Counted from the first letter of the stretch, positions 30,801 to 39,383 are shown. The stretch is DNA of 64,000 nucleotides from Salinicoccus halitifaciens (GCF_021026095.1 NZ_JAJNCU010000001.1:744001-808000), one strand, 5' to 3'. A program made the numbers and translations. The notes: a model not told the origin generated them from the sequence alone.

Positions 30801-31230
30801 TGATAGTTCTGAAGCCAGCATATTCAATGTCTCCAACCTCCCAGCCTGCTACATTAAATAGCGCAAATTCTACAGCTTGCTGTGCAGTATGCTGATCAAT
30901 CGTTTGTGGTTCGATTGGTTTAGCTTTCTGCAAATCTTCAAGGTATGAAGAAGTTGTCTTAATCTCAGCCTCGCCCTCATATGTATCTATGTTAATGTCA
31001 TCGACTATAAACTCTCTATAATTGCCTAACTCTTCGTCAGGAATGAGTACTCTGTCTCTCTCTTGAATGTTTTCAGATGCTTTATAATCAATAACAAAAT
31101 CAAATGTTTCTGAGTTGTTCTCAATGTTTCTTATGTGTAAATCATCTAAAACAATTTTAGAATTTTGTCTGTTAGATAGCACCTCTTTTATTCTTTCAGA
31201 GTATCTATCCAGTATATGTATTTGACTCAA
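24820..31230 (-). CDS. 2136-residue tail fibre / tail-associated protein with S74 chaperone domain
   Basis: Residues 1-370 match the N-terminal region of Gram-positive minor structural (Tal/prophage endopeptidase tail) proteins that attach below Dit. Long coiled coils follow. Beta-rich modules end twice in PAPEDN (near residues 770 and 1590). Residues about 1245-1430 are an Ala/Lys/Glu helical stretch with a duplicated unit (YADGxxTxEEEARI). From about 2030 lies an intramolecular chaperone, peptidase S74: SSEKYKTDI with the catalytic Ser/Lys, ending in a coiled coil (LKEKLDSLEDRL). Such domains trimerise the fibre and cut themselves off. It should bind the host wall. Confidence 0.85.
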   Translation of the reverse strand: MSQIHILDRYSERIKEVLSNRQNSKIVLDDLHIRNIENNSETFDFVIDYKASENIQERDRVLIPDEELGNYREFIVDDINIDTYEGEAEIKTTSSYLEDLQKAKPIEPQTIDQHTAQQAVEFALFNVAGWEVGDIEYAGFRTISWTSYNSPYEVLKIIANRFDLQLDFTIETNGNRVTRRYVHMREKTALFSGKEVRRGKDLADLQVQRNATEVVTALLCLAPEPEEEGQERLTTIVVDDEAQALYGNPREYIWGIYEPESDDSDMTLNRLKTLGRTELNKRNKPRIDYTIEAVYLDEFLDHERVLIGDKIRVKDDLKEPYFYVEAVVKEIRRSIFNPEDKTYTLGEIIEFTQEDITKRFEDLRALFTQRMTETRSNFDNIVTIIDTQVERRIFKQDTPPDNPINDQLWLDTSNPEKPILKRYFNGYWNTEIKAVTEASDIDAVTREEAMYEAVLSSLANIEVNHLTLLTEANQVKENQYINDSHRTTIDNNVQIVIETYDTLMSEVERFKEDRRLNLEQSNIIHQMMLDYSSAINELRETIVKTTEFAMDHLAYLQSQYSDEQYEGAMQEVASKFGLTFEDGVLRGDPRLAQDLEGTRLELEDKIESARNTLNDMIEEITGDSRNMIVGTSLIDESHFTVVGGYTILDDEELEYVRINKEDASRDEAFILFHNKMDYLAEETYTLALDFRSDVVDELDYIFLSTDSTKHILHDTMIPQPLNLEATGEWNRYYMQFTPTEDILRAQLKVGTDYTDDIVGEFDIRQIHLYKGTSEMAWQPAPEDNRQYITQLSREITKLENQLSTKMTRDDYDLLEGQIESVSTEVTQTAKAITQKADKSVVDTLNNTVTTHGTQIETHAEGIDKLIEKTEATDESLTVVTNKTNETAGGLEQTITKVTETESALEDAEKQIKQAQADIKTNAEEISTKLSTAQYNTDQEGIISSIDTATSERVQLAEEIKDKVTLTEYENYKVETGTLGDANRVLNITTDKKGKWLRLAMNAGNRASARFIIADRTSSQHGTVEFNASVFFNRANNAEFIVNSFAKMTSFPFTKARFLTKDTYDEQYLDLYFNPTRDSTNSISIWMKDNIQTTGWVLQDLPEAEIPHGYKATEYDINEEASTNGILRKHEASITNNGKEISLKASQEELDSVNKTLSEKQAELSLDAENIKGEVKGVSDRLSEVSTTVTQNKEEFDVSVRENTNKFTQIDGEMTEKVGKTEVVASINASTEGVKINGDKVDISAGSSIRIAIDDAKRYADNVSSTAESNAKKHADNKAKAAQEAAEEYALAQAKAERVKAESYADGEITKEEEARIADVKAKLKEAKDHANETAQAAEKAAKDHANSRANTAENNAKRHAETKANEAEKAAKDHADAKARAERIIAEAYADGKVTAEEEARIKDANAKLQEAKTHADTKAREAEIAAKKVANVAQDTADEATEKLDDMAKGGRNLLLDSGRKVSTSRYNIADYYLTEKIAEGTEVTVSFKAKLATTKTHFRLYNSGGSVSMGRNFYPSKSGEFEVYTYTFNWRVGSSNNTFLRLYHMPSATTTTSEVEWMKLEYGKQATGWSPAPEDNVEKKKIISEINLSDEAVKIKAEKVDIDGRTINIGSNPTVTSLNSAVDNVDTKATNARNQANAARDGNNIARALNASTTTVNIAASKINLSGYATFNDLSTSGRTTISGDNIRTGLLQSSNGRTSFNLNTGTISVDGGNGLIVKNSNSSRRIEMVNGEISSYAGGDLTMKFGGYNMEFYNHADDPIGRIQPIYSTGSSRPGLGIIAQSDVINIGYRAHGLYRAVLRSDFAANETVVSGPFNSANAGSTLRLYANRRIVSSDTDYANEYTAYDQPTIILDQSNSTNHITQYFGGVNNRNSAQWRVRFRTSTSTWQSKMIIESNRVRFRDSVQDWNGNEFYANGTGSNSLNRDTALHAGGLRTLSGWSHLYLGTLSGGEVRITNGYGRNQDGLGNGGITYRDLRAAKLYSDSVWSHQYDNYWVRTPSELRITSRGSTSNYRDIRFRNWRSVSSEKYKTDISEWNLNVLDILKDEVTIYQYKYKVDEEDADDAKDDAKDFYQRGLIVERNTPSEFVSGDGINQYEVISWALKGIQELAHENASLKEKLDSLEDRLRSIEENK

Positions 31231-31251
31231 TATAGTTCACCTTTCTCTTTT

Positions 31252-32715
31252 TTAATGGTATCTATCTCTCCATTCCGCTGTCACATCGAATGTGTCTTCA
31301 GGATGAATGAAGATTTCTGTTAAACTTGCAGGCACATCAAAGTATGTAGCACCAAAGTCCTTAAGCTCTGTAGCAGGTGCACCGTTTAACAGCATGATCT
31401 CTTGTTGATTATCTATCTCGATAATATCTCCTCTTTTGATAGCTAGAGGGATGACTCCTGCTTCATCAGGTAGTATTCTTTTTACTTTCGTTTCATATAT
31501 GTATAATGGTACTTCATTATCTTCACCAGTGTATTTAGATACATATGTGATTAACTGTCTTACACTTCTATCATAATCACCTGTCGTATCTATAAACTTT
31601 CTATTCATTCTTGAAGAAATCTTAGTGCTACCATTTTCCTCGGTAGACTTAAAGGCACTAGCTGTAAACGCATTGCCTTGCTTCTTCAATGTGATATGTA
31701 CTTTCCCGAATCTGAAAGCATTGGGTGATTGTCTTGCATAGTATATGTTTTTTGCATTTCCATTTCGATCATAGATCCTCACTACAACTCTTGTATCTTT
31801 AACTGATAACTGAGTATCAATCAGACCTATGCTGGCTACAAGGTTTCCAGTTTCATCAGCTAAGTGTACAGTGCCTTTAATCAAGCCTTTCCTTCTGCGG
31901 TTCAAATCTGGGTGTATCTCTATAACAGTTGATATCTCAAAGTCACTTAAAGTACTGCTTAAGCTTCTTTGTAAAGCTCCACCGTACCAACCATTTGTAC
32001 TCTCTCCGTAGTCAGAAACAATAAATGATTCACCATCTGATGTTAAGCTGCCACCGACTGCTCCACCTGTAATGTTGTCGTCAATACTATTTGTTCTTCT
32101 AGTCCACCCTGATATAGACGAATGATCAGTTGAGTAAACTACAGGAGATAAGTCTTTAGTCTCTTGAAACACATCAGCACCCTCGCCCAACATGAAGTAC
32201 TCTTCATCATTCTTTGATATCATAATCATTGTGCTATCTCTCTTAGCAGTAGCCTTGAAGACAGGATAAGTAGGAGCTGTACCTCTGTTATAAATAGTTA
32301 AATGATCATCTTCAGAGACTGTGCTATACCGTTCATTAGAATACTTATAAGGATCAGCAATGATACAATTAAGCTCAAACCTTACAAAGCCATCAGTTTC
32401 TTGTTTGAATTGAATAGTCCCTGTAAATACTACATTCCAGTACCAATATTCATTTTCAAATCTTAGTCTTACTTCTTCTTCTCTATTGAAGAATTCAACT
32501 AGCTCATTGACGATATCTTGATATTCTTTATTCTCATGATTTACATATATGAAAGGAATAGGAAAGTTAAATCCCTCTACTTTCCTCTCTCCAAGCAGGA
32601 ACCCATCTCTGCCTTTGATCTCTCTTGTCTCTATCATTGTATTCAAGGAAGGAATTTCAAATTCATCCTCAATATATAGATTGTCGTTCATAATATTATT
32701 TATATAAAACTGCAA
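31252..32715 (-). CDS. Distal tail protein (Dit) with large internal insertion
   Basis: N-terminal residues 1-140 match siphovirus Dit (EIPSLNTMIETREIKGRDG..., ending in NCIIADPYKYSN). The C-terminal region after about 415 completes the fold. In between lies a roughly 220-residue beta-rich insert (SGWTRRTNS... to ...VKRILPDEAG), making 487 residues instead of about 250. Evolved Dit proteins carry carbohydrate-binding modules at such a point, so this may be a second receptor-binding site. Confidence 0.85.
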   Translation of the reverse strand: MQFYINNIMNDNLYIEDEFEIPSLNTMIETREIKGRDGFLLGERKVEGFNFPIPFIYVNHENKEYQDIVNELVEFFNREEEVRLRFENEYWYWNVVFTGTIQFKQETDGFVRFELNCIIADPYKYSNERYSTVSEDDHLTIYNRGTAPTYPVFKATAKRDSTMIMISKNDEEYFMLGEGADVFQETKDLSPVVYSTDHSSISGWTRRTNSIDDNITGGAVGGSLTSDGESFIVSDYGESTNGWYGGALQRSLSSTLSDFEISTVIEIHPDLNRRRKGLIKGTVHLADETGNLVASIGLIDTQLSVKDTRVVVRIYDRNGNAKNIYYARQSPNAFRFGKVHITLKKQGNAFTASAFKSTEENGSTKISSRMNRKFIDTTGDYDRSVRQLITYVSKYTGEDNEVPLYIYETKVKRILPDEAGVIPLAIKRGDIIEIDNQQEIMLLNGAPATELKDFGATYFDVPASLTEIFIHPEDTFDVTAEWRDRYH

Positions 32716-32750
32716 TTACTTCACTTCCTTTATAAAAAGAAGCTAGACTC

Positions 32751-35700
32751 TTATGAGAATCTAGCTCTTCTACCATTTTCATATTCTGCTCTTTTAGTGA
32801 TTTCAGGCTCTAATTCTTTAGCCAATTTTCGCTTATCATAAAGAGCTACATACTCTTTCTCAGCTATCTTAGCTAGAAGCTCAATCATCTGATTGTTCTG
32901 GTCTAACTGTTCTTGTTGCTTATTGATAAGCTGTTTAAGCTCACTTACCTCATTGCTCGTATTTATGTTCGGCAAGTTATTAGGTCTTAAGTTACCATTG
33001 TTCTTCTGTAGTGATTTACCAGCATATGCTAGGAGTTTCATAGCATCTGTTCTTCTTTTAGGATCGGTAGGTATGATCCATTCACCATATCCTTCTTCTC
33101 CGAGCCTGTAGAGACCATCAGTTACAAAGCCTCCTGTTGCATATCCAGCTTTCTTAAGCAGTGGTAGAGGGTCAATAGCAAATGCGTTACCTATACCGCC
33201 TCTCATCGCTTGAGTATGTAAGTGATAACCAGTTGTACGAAGTCCTGTGTTTCCTGTAACACCTAGGTTAGTCTTACCAGCTTTAACCATGTCTCCGACT
33301 TGTCGAGCAATAGATTGCATGTGCATGAACCACCAGTTAAGCTCACCCGATTTGATCTGGATAGAGTTACCACCGTATTTGTCATGCCACACTCTTGTTA
33401 CCTTACCTGTGACAGGTGAAGTGAGTCTCTCGTATCTATGAGCCGTATCTAGTCCATAGTGGCGAGTAACGCCCAATTGTCTAGCTATGTGTGCAGGGTA
33501 TCTACCGAAACGAGCTGTGATAGCTCTGTTCAGTATACTACCGCCACTTACCTCTCCACCTTCGTTATCTTTAAAGATGCCTGTGATCCAATCCAGAGCC
33601 TTGTCTTTGAAGAAGTTAAAGCCACCTCTTAAGAGTGCGCCTGCAAATCCTGAAAATCCACTGAAATCAGGAGCGATACTATCAATAACAGCATCCAGAG
33701 CTTTCCCTGGGTTTTTAATGTAATCCCATGTGTTCGAGAGTACATCTCCAATTGTTCCAAATAAGCCCTTCTTATCCTTCTTATTATTCCCATTTTTAGT
33801 GCCTGATCCAGCATTAGTTGTACCTTTACTGAACCTTGGTAGGCTATCTAGAATCTCTTCTGTTTGCCTGTTGTTGTAAATGATAGTGCCTTTAGGAGCA
33901 AAGATCGTAGCATCATTATCATATAAGCCTGCTGTACCGTCTGGGTATTGTACAAGCTCTCTAGTACCTTTACCGTTGCCGATACCTCTGTCTCCGACTG
34001 TTGCAAGCATGTCATGAGCTATTGCACCGTTCTTAGTTGCACTTGAAGGAGCTCCTGTTCCTTTAGAGAATCTATTGATGCTAACTTCACTGATTGTAGA
34101 TGTTATACCTAGTTTTCCAGTGATATTGTTGAGTCCACCGATTACTCTGTTGATTACTTTTTCAAGTTGATTGATGATACTATTTCCAAGCGATTTGACT
34201 CCATCTACAGCTTTAGAAGCACCATTTTTAATAGCATTTCCCAGTCTGCGAGGTAATTTTTTAGCTCCATCGACCATCTTATCGAAGATATCAGTAGCCC
34301 TGTCTCGAATTCTCCCGAAGAGATTTGATACCTTATCTCTTAGATTTTGTACTCCTGAAACAACTCTCGTTCTCATATTCGTGAAAAGATTAACTACTCT
34401 GTTTCTCAGATTAGTTACTGTGCTTCTTACATTACTAAGTAGATTTGAGAAGAGATTTCGTACAGAGTTGTAGAGGTTTCGTACTGTATTAGTAACTCTC
34501 GTTCTAAGAGCATTAAATAGATTTACAGCAGTGTCACGAAGTCTAGTAGTGATACTAGTGACATTCGATCTCATATTAGTGAAGAAATTTCGCACAGAAC
34601 GGAATAGGTTACCTACGGTATTAGATACTCTAGTACCCATATTTCTAAATAATTCATAAGCTCTAGATCCTAGTCTTCTTACTGTATCAATAGTGTTATT
34701 GAACATTCTTCTGAAGAAATTGATAACAGAGCTTACTAACCTTGAAACAATATTATTGATTCTGGTGTTAAGCTGTCCGATGATTATGACACCATCATCA
34801 AATAAATTCCTAAAGAATCCTGTTACACTAGTCCACAAACCTCTAATAGAGCCTGTAAATAGTTTTACGAGTGATCCTACACCTTTAATGATTCTTCCGT
34901 AGAAGAGAAGTTGGAATCCATTCCATACCGCTTGAATAGCTCCAGTAAAAATGGATTTTACACCTTCCCACATTTTGGAGAAGTCGCCTGTAAAGATTCC
35001 AGAGAACAATTTTACAAGTCCATCTATGACCTTGAGACCGCCTCTTATAACTCCTTGAATATTCTCCCAGACCATTTTTATAATGAATTCCACAGCAGGC
35101 ATAATGAATTCTATAGTTGCTAAAATACCTTTAAATACATTAGATATTCCGTTGCCTATGTTGGTTACTATTGGAATAATATTAGCTGAATTATCTTCCC
35201 ACATTGAGGTTAATGAAGTGCCTACTTCATCAATAAAGTCCATTACACCTTGTAGTGCAGGTCTCACTCTATCAGCAATAGAATTACCTAGTTCCAGCAC
35301 TCTATCCTTTACTTCGAGAATGTTATCTCTTAACCCAGTGATTCGACTGATGTTGTCATCAGTCACACCTATAGCAGATAGTATCTTCTTACCATTCTCT
35401 TCTGAACCAGTGAAAAGATTCTTAACTCCAGATCCAAATTCTTTTATGTAATCCCAAACTTCTTTAGCTTTGTCTCCAACTGCTTGAATACCATTCCTGA
35501 AAGTCTCTGAATTAGTGTAAGCTGTCATAAAGGCAGTAACTAGTACACCTATGATAGTAATACCTAAGCCAATCGGCCCCGTAAGTCCTCTAAATGCTAA
35601 TCCAAGTGTTTTAAGTAAACCCCCATTCTTAGCAATGGATGAAGCCAAGGGAGCTAATGAGGTCATAGCACTTCCAACTATCTTAATGAATCCACCAACA

Positions 35701-37232
35701 CCTACTAACACAGGAGGTATTGCAGCTGCTACTCCTCCAAAGGCTACAATTGCACCTTTAGTACCGTCAGACAGATCATTAAACTTATTAATCATATCTG
35801 TCATCCACTGAATGATATTTCTAACAGCAGGTAACAACATTTCTCCTATGCTCAAAGCAGTTGCTTCAAGAGAAGATACAAACTCTTCAAAGTCGCCTTT
35901 CAAGTTGTCTTTCATAATAGTGTGCAGTTCATCTAGTGCACCGTTTGATTCTTCATTCAGCTTTGTATATTCTTCTAACTTACCGCCTGATGCATCTAAT
36001 AGTGTATTCATGGAAGACAAGTTCTCAGTACCAGCTATCATACTGATATACCTGTTTCTCTCTGCATCTGTTAAGCCTTCAGTTTTAGTTTTTATTTCTT
36101 GTAGAATTTCATCAGAAGACTTCATCGTACCGTCTGCATTTGCCATTGAGATACCAAGGTCTTCAAATGCTTGAGCAGTTTGTCCTGTTGGGTTAACAAG
36201 CTTAGCAAAAATACTATTCAGCTTAGTACCTGCTTCAGCACCTTTAATACCGTTGTCCGCAAGCACACCAAGCATTGCGTTTGTTTCATCTACAGAGAAG
36301 TTCATTGCATTCATAGTAGAACCTGCTCTGATATAAGCTTGCATCATTTCTTCAGCTGTAGTGTTACTGTTAGACTGAGTGGCTACCAAACTATCCAGAT
36401 ACCCATCTAAGTCTGCTGTCTCTATACCTAAAGCGCCCATCGAGTCTGTGATGAGGTCAACGCCATGAGCCAACTCTAACCCTGTAGCTTCTGTAAATTT
36501 AAGAGCTCCACCGATTGATTGAGTTTGCTGTTCAACATCCCAGCCTGCAAGCGACATGAATTCAAAGGCATTCGCTACTTCTGTAGCTGAATAAGATGTA
36601 GAGCCACCCCACTCTTTGGCACTGGCATCAAGTTTACTCATGTCTTCATCAGTAGCATTAAGTAGTCCTTGTACTTTACTCATTGCATACTCATAATCCA
36701 TCGCTGATTTAACACCGACTGTGCCGAGAGCTACAGCAGGAGCTGTAATCCACTTCATACCAGTTTTACCGATTTGCATAGTGTGATCGCCAATGCTCTT
36801 CAACCTGTTACCATAATCATCTAAACCTTGACTCAGCTTCGTCCAAGGGGAGGTCATAACCTTGTGCTGTCTTTCCATCTCTTCAAGCTCAGCAGTTACA
36901 TCTCTTAATTTTGCTTGTTCTTTATTCAAATTATTTGCATAGGCTTCAGCTTCTTTAGAAGCCGCACCTTTTGTTTTTACTAACTCTTGATAATTCTTTT
37001 CTGTTTCTTCAACTATTGCTTCCTGAATCTTTTGTTTCTTGTTTAAACCATCTATCTTAGTTGCTAATCTGTCTGACTCTGAACCACTGTCCTTCAATCC
37101 TGACAGGTTAGCTTTCAATGCAGAGTTAACCATCCGCATCTGTCTTTGTAGGCCTGTAACAGAACTATTGAGTTTCGTAGTATTTAAATCCAAATCCACA
37201 ACCATATTTCCCAACGGGGTGTTTCCTGTCAT
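32751..37232 (-). CDS. Tail tape measure protein with C-terminal M23 peptidase
   Basis: The 1493-residue protein sets tail length. It has an N-terminal coiled coil, a TP901-type core (WGGSTSYSATEVANAFEFMSLAG...), membrane-like segments near residues 530-580, and a run of helical repeats near 830-1010 (patterns like VRNLFxN-LxxRVxxxV). Residues about 1245-1370 form an M23 endopeptidase with HYGLD and HLHTQ zinc ligands and GNTG. The peptidase should open peptidoglycan during DNA entry. Confidence 0.93.
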   Translation of the reverse strand: MTGNTPLGNMVVDLDLNTTKLNSSVTGLQRQMRMVNSALKANLSGLKDSGSESDRLATKIDGLNKKQKIQEAIVEETEKNYQELVKTKGAASKEAEAYANNLNKEQAKLRDVTAELEEMERQHKVMTSPWTKLSQGLDDYGNRLKSIGDHTMQIGKTGMKWITAPAVALGTVGVKSAMDYEYAMSKVQGLLNATDEDMSKLDASAKEWGGSTSYSATEVANAFEFMSLAGWDVEQQTQSIGGALKFTEATGLELAHGVDLITDSMGALGIETADLDGYLDSLVATQSNSNTTAEEMMQAYIRAGSTMNAMNFSVDETNAMLGVLADNGIKGAEAGTKLNSIFAKLVNPTGQTAQAFEDLGISMANADGTMKSSDEILQEIKTKTEGLTDAERNRYISMIAGTENLSSMNTLLDASGGKLEEYTKLNEESNGALDELHTIMKDNLKGDFEEFVSSLEATALSIGEMLLPAVRNIIQWMTDMINKFNDLSDGTKGAIVAFGGVAAAIPPVLVGVGGFIKIVGSAMTSLAPLASSIAKNGGLLKTLGLAFRGLTGPIGLGITIIGVLVTAFMTAYTNSETFRNGIQAVGDKAKEVWDYIKEFGSGVKNLFTGSEENGKKILSAIGVTDDNISRITGLRDNILEVKDRVLELGNSIADRVRPALQGVMDFIDEVGTSLTSMWEDNSANIIPIVTNIGNGISNVFKGILATIEFIMPAVEFIIKMVWENIQGVIRGGLKVIDGLVKLFSGIFTGDFSKMWEGVKSIFTGAIQAVWNGFQLLFYGRIIKGVGSLVKLFTGSIRGLWTSVTGFFRNLFDDGVIIIGQLNTRINNIVSRLVSSVINFFRRMFNNTIDTVRRLGSRAYELFRNMGTRVSNTVGNLFRSVRNFFTNMRSNVTSITTRLRDTAVNLFNALRTRVTNTVRNLYNSVRNLFSNLLSNVRSTVTNLRNRVVNLFTNMRTRVVSGVQNLRDKVSNLFGRIRDRATDIFDKMVDGAKKLPRRLGNAIKNGASKAVDGVKSLGNSIINQLEKVINRVIGGLNNITGKLGITSTISEVSINRFSKGTGAPSSATKNGAIAHDMLATVGDRGIGNGKGTRELVQYPDGTAGLYDNDATIFAPKGTIIYNNRQTEEILDSLPRFSKGTTNAGSGTKNGNNKKDKKGLFGTIGDVLSNTWDYIKNPGKALDAVIDSIAPDFSGFSGFAGALLRGGFNFFKDKALDWITGIFKDNEGGEVSGGSILNRAITARFGRYPAHIARQLGVTRHYGLDTAHRYERLTSPVTGKVTRVWHDKYGGNSIQIKSGELNWWFMHMQSIARQVGDMVKAGKTNLGVTGNTGLRTTGYHLHTQAMRGGIGNAFAIDPLPLLKKAGYATGGFVTDGLYRLGEEGYGEWIIPTDPKRRTDAMKLLAYAGKSLQKNNGNLRPNNLPNINTSNEVSELKQLINKQQEQLDQNNQMIELLAKIAEKEYVALYDKRKLAKELEPEITKRAEYENGRRARFS

Positions 37233-37285
37233 TTACTTCACTTCCTTTTACTTTTACTAATTAAAAAATCATTAAAAAATGGCAT

Positions 37286-37313
37286 AAAAAAAGACCCCTC
37301 GATGAGGGGAGTC
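37286..37313 (-). terminator. Terminator between tail chaperone and tape measure genes
   Basis: The stem CCCCTC/GAGGGG with loop ATC is followed by seven T on the minus strand. An internal terminator here would lower tape measure mRNA relative to the tail tube. Confidence 0.85.
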
Positions 37314-37328
37314 ATCAAGGGGTAATTC

Positions 37329-37867
37329 TTAAATCAAATCAAATGCTGTTTCAGCATCAATTTCTTTTTCTTTCTTCTTCTTGTTATAAATTCTCATTTC
37401 AGCTTCCATTAATGAAAATATATCTGATTCCATGAATTCACTGTGAGACATATGTTTACCATCTTCCCTACTTAACATATAATCCATGAAATCAGTTAGA
37501 TACTGTTGTTGCTTTTCTATTGAGTAATCCTCTTCGTCTATTTCTGACTCAGAAAAGCTTGTTTCTTTACACTATCTACATCCCGTGTCATCACCATGAT
37601 CAACTGTGTTTGCAGTTCTTCCATGAAGTCAGCTGCATCAATACCATCGAGGATATCGTCTTTCGTGAACTCACTATGGTAGATATCTTTAGCAATAAAG
37701 TCTAAAATCTCATCAATGATCTCCATTTCTTTATCAGGTTCTTGTTCCATTCTTTTAAACATATCTTGTGCTTTAAATACATTCCTTGCACTTGCAAACT
37801 TAGAATAGAATGTTTTCTCTTTACCATCTATAAGCAATGTAATTTTTCTATGTGTTTGTTTAGCCAT
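37329..37867 (-). CDS. Tail assembly chaperone, frameshifted long form (gpGT-like)
   Basis: After the short chaperone frame, the -1 frame is open from a TAG near 37577 down to a stop at 37329-37331, encoding an acidic then lysine-rich tail (ESEIDEEDYSIEKQQQYL... to DAETAFDLI). It has no good independent ribosome site. This matches gpG/gpGT of siphoviruses, where a programmed -1 shift joins the two. The shift must occur in the last dozen codons of the short frame; no canonical slippery heptamer is seen there, with TTTTCTG or AAAGAAA as the closest. Confidence 0.65.
37538..37867 (-). CDS. Tail assembly chaperone, short form (gpG-like)
   Basis: The 109-residue protein, between the major tail and tape measure genes, begins with a beta segment (HRKITLLIDGKEKTFYSK) and then helices (KAQDMFKRMEQEP...). 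This is the size and place of gpG-type chaperones that hold the tape measure protein while the tube assembles around it. Confidence 0.75.
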   Translation of the reverse strand: MAKQTHRKITLLIDGKEKTFYSKFASARNVFKAQDMFKRMEQEPDKEMEIIDEILDFIAKDIYHSEFTKDDILDGIDAADFMEELQTQLIMVMTRDVDSVKKQAFLSQK

Positions 37868-37943
37868 CTTGTAATTTCTCCTTCAATTTTGGGTTTAGTA
37901 ATTATTCGATAATATGATTTTTTAATTAGTAAAAATATGAAAG

Positions 37944-37972
37944 CACACTCAATAAAGAATGTGCTTTCTATG
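37944..37972 (-). terminator. Hairpin after the major tail gene
   Basis: The stem AAAGCACA/TGTGCTTT with a 12-nt loop follows the major tail stop codon, with a weak T stretch. It may terminate or protect the abundant tail tube mRNA. Confidence 0.6.
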
Positions 37973-37979
37973 TAATCTA

Positions 37980-38570
37980 TTAAGCTTCTGGAGTTCCTGT
38001 TTCGTTCTTAAATACTGCGTTAGATAGTATTGAGAAGTCGTAGTCTTCATCAGCAGATGATTTAGAGATTTTACGCTCGCCATCAAACAGCCTATCCATC
38101 GCTTCACCTTCGAATGCCAGCTCTCCGAATTCAGTTCCATCTTCTTTAGTAGAGCCTTCCTCAGCCGCTGGGGTCAATACTGCTTTAGTAAGACCAACGA
38201 ATCGAGAAGTTCCATCTTCCTTAGTAAACTCAGCAATAATACCCAAATACGGGGATTTATGAGTAGAGTTAGAGTATGTGAGTCCATCTTCACGCTTTTC
38301 TTCACCCAGAATTTCTGCTTGTAGATCTTCAGGCAGAGAGTGGAAAGTCATATTGAATGTAGCACCAGAACGGCTTTGAGCTGTTTGTACAACTCTGTTA
38401 CCTGCGTAAGCTTTATCCAATGAAGACTCAGGTGTAACACCGAAGGATCGAACAGAGTCTACTTCGTGAATTTCACCGTATGAAACCTCTTCTTTTGTAT
38501 CTGTATTTTGTACTGCAATGTACACTCGTGCTAATCCAGTGATTGCTTGGTAATCGTTAGTGTATGCCAT
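37980..38570 (-). CDS. Major tail protein (phi13 family)
   Basis: The 196-residue tail tube subunit starts with the family-like ITGLARVYIAVQNTDTKEE and continues with GATFNMTFHSLPEDLQAEILG. A hairpin follows the gene and the ribosome site is strong, fitting a highly expressed structural protein. Position between the completion genes and the tail chaperone is canonical. Confidence 0.88.
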   Translation of the reverse strand: MAYTNDYQAITGLARVYIAVQNTDTKEEVSYGEIHEVDSVRSFGVTPESSLDKAYAGNRVVQTAQSRSGATFNMTFHSLPEDLQAEILGEEKREDGLTYSNSTHKSPYLGIIAEFTKEDGTSRFVGLTKAVLTPAAEEGSTKEDGTEFGELAFEGEAMDRLFDGERKISKSSADEDYDFSILSNAVFKNETGTPEA

Positions 38571-38592
38571 TTTTTCATTTCTCCTTAAATAT

Positions 38593-38982
38593 TTAAATTA
38601 ATATATTGCCTGCATATGTTCTGGAATCTCGATACAAATCAGTATCTTCATCCTCTTCAAACACAGGGCTTGTTTGTCTGAAATTCATTTCTCTTAGTAC
38701 TTGTTGAACATGTTGACCAATGACGAAAGCTTGGTGATAATCTTCATGCCATATGTCTATGAGAAACTCATAGTAATAACCAACTACCTTATCCCCAGCC
38801 CATCTGTTTGGCCTCATATCAGCAAGATTTAATCGAATGCATGGAGATAGTTCCGCATCTGAAAGCTCATCAGGCACACTAAACTTATAGATCCTATCTT
38901 CATCAACTAGTTCAGTAAGTTTCTCAGCTAGATTAGCTCTTAGAACTTCTAGCATGTCTTCTAGATATATTTCTTGTGTCAT
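38593..38982 (-). CDS. Tail terminator / tail completion protein
   Basis: The 129-residue protein has an alpha/beta pattern (IYLEDMLEVLRANLAEKLTELV, then FLIDIWHEDYHQAFVIGQHVQQVL) and lies just before the major tail gene, the place of tail terminator (gpU-like) proteins. It overlaps the gp10-like gene by 4 bases. Confidence 0.7.
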   Translation of the reverse strand: MTQEIYLEDMLEVLRANLAEKLTELVDEDRIYKFSVPDELSDAELSPCIRLNLADMRPNRWAGDKVVGYYYEFLIDIWHEDYHQAFVIGQHVQQVLREMNFRQTSPVFEEDEDTDLYRDSRTYAGNILI

Positions 38983-39383
38983 AAGTCCAATGCTCCTTTC
39001 AGATGTTTTGCTATCTCTTCTCTCACTGCATCTTTTGTGTTATTGATTGTTCTTGTCATAAACAATTTTGGTGGTTGTCTGATCGTTCCAAATTCAATGA
39101 AGTGAATCCTCCACTTAATGTCTTTGGGATATCCAACCGTTATGTATTTGTCGCCTGTGCTTTTATTTGTCTTCACATTTGAAATCACTACATTATGTTT
39201 CGCATGTTCTTTAGAAAGATAAGAGCCCTTTGGAGTGTTCTTAGTCAGCTCTTTCTGAACGATTTGAGCACTCTCTCTCAATGCTTGTCTTGAAGCCTTA
39301 TTAGCTTTCTGACCAAGATTTTCAATTTCAATCATCAGCTCTTCATATCCTTTAATTTCAAAACCATCTCTTTTAAGAGACAT
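38979..39383 (-). CDS. HK97 gp10-like head-tail joining protein
   Basis: The 134-residue protein shows the family pattern: N-terminal helix (KGYEELMIEIENLGQKANKA), the KNTPKGSY motif, and HFIEFGT near residue 100. It helps join tail to head. It overlaps both neighbours by 1-4 bases. Confidence 0.85.
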   Translation of the reverse strand: MSLKRDGFEIKGYEELMIEIENLGQKANKASRQALRESAQIVQKELTKNTPKGSYLSKEHAKHNVVISNVKTNKSTGDKYITVGYPKDIKWRIHFIEFGTIRQPPKLFMTRTINNTKDAVREEIAKHLKGALDL

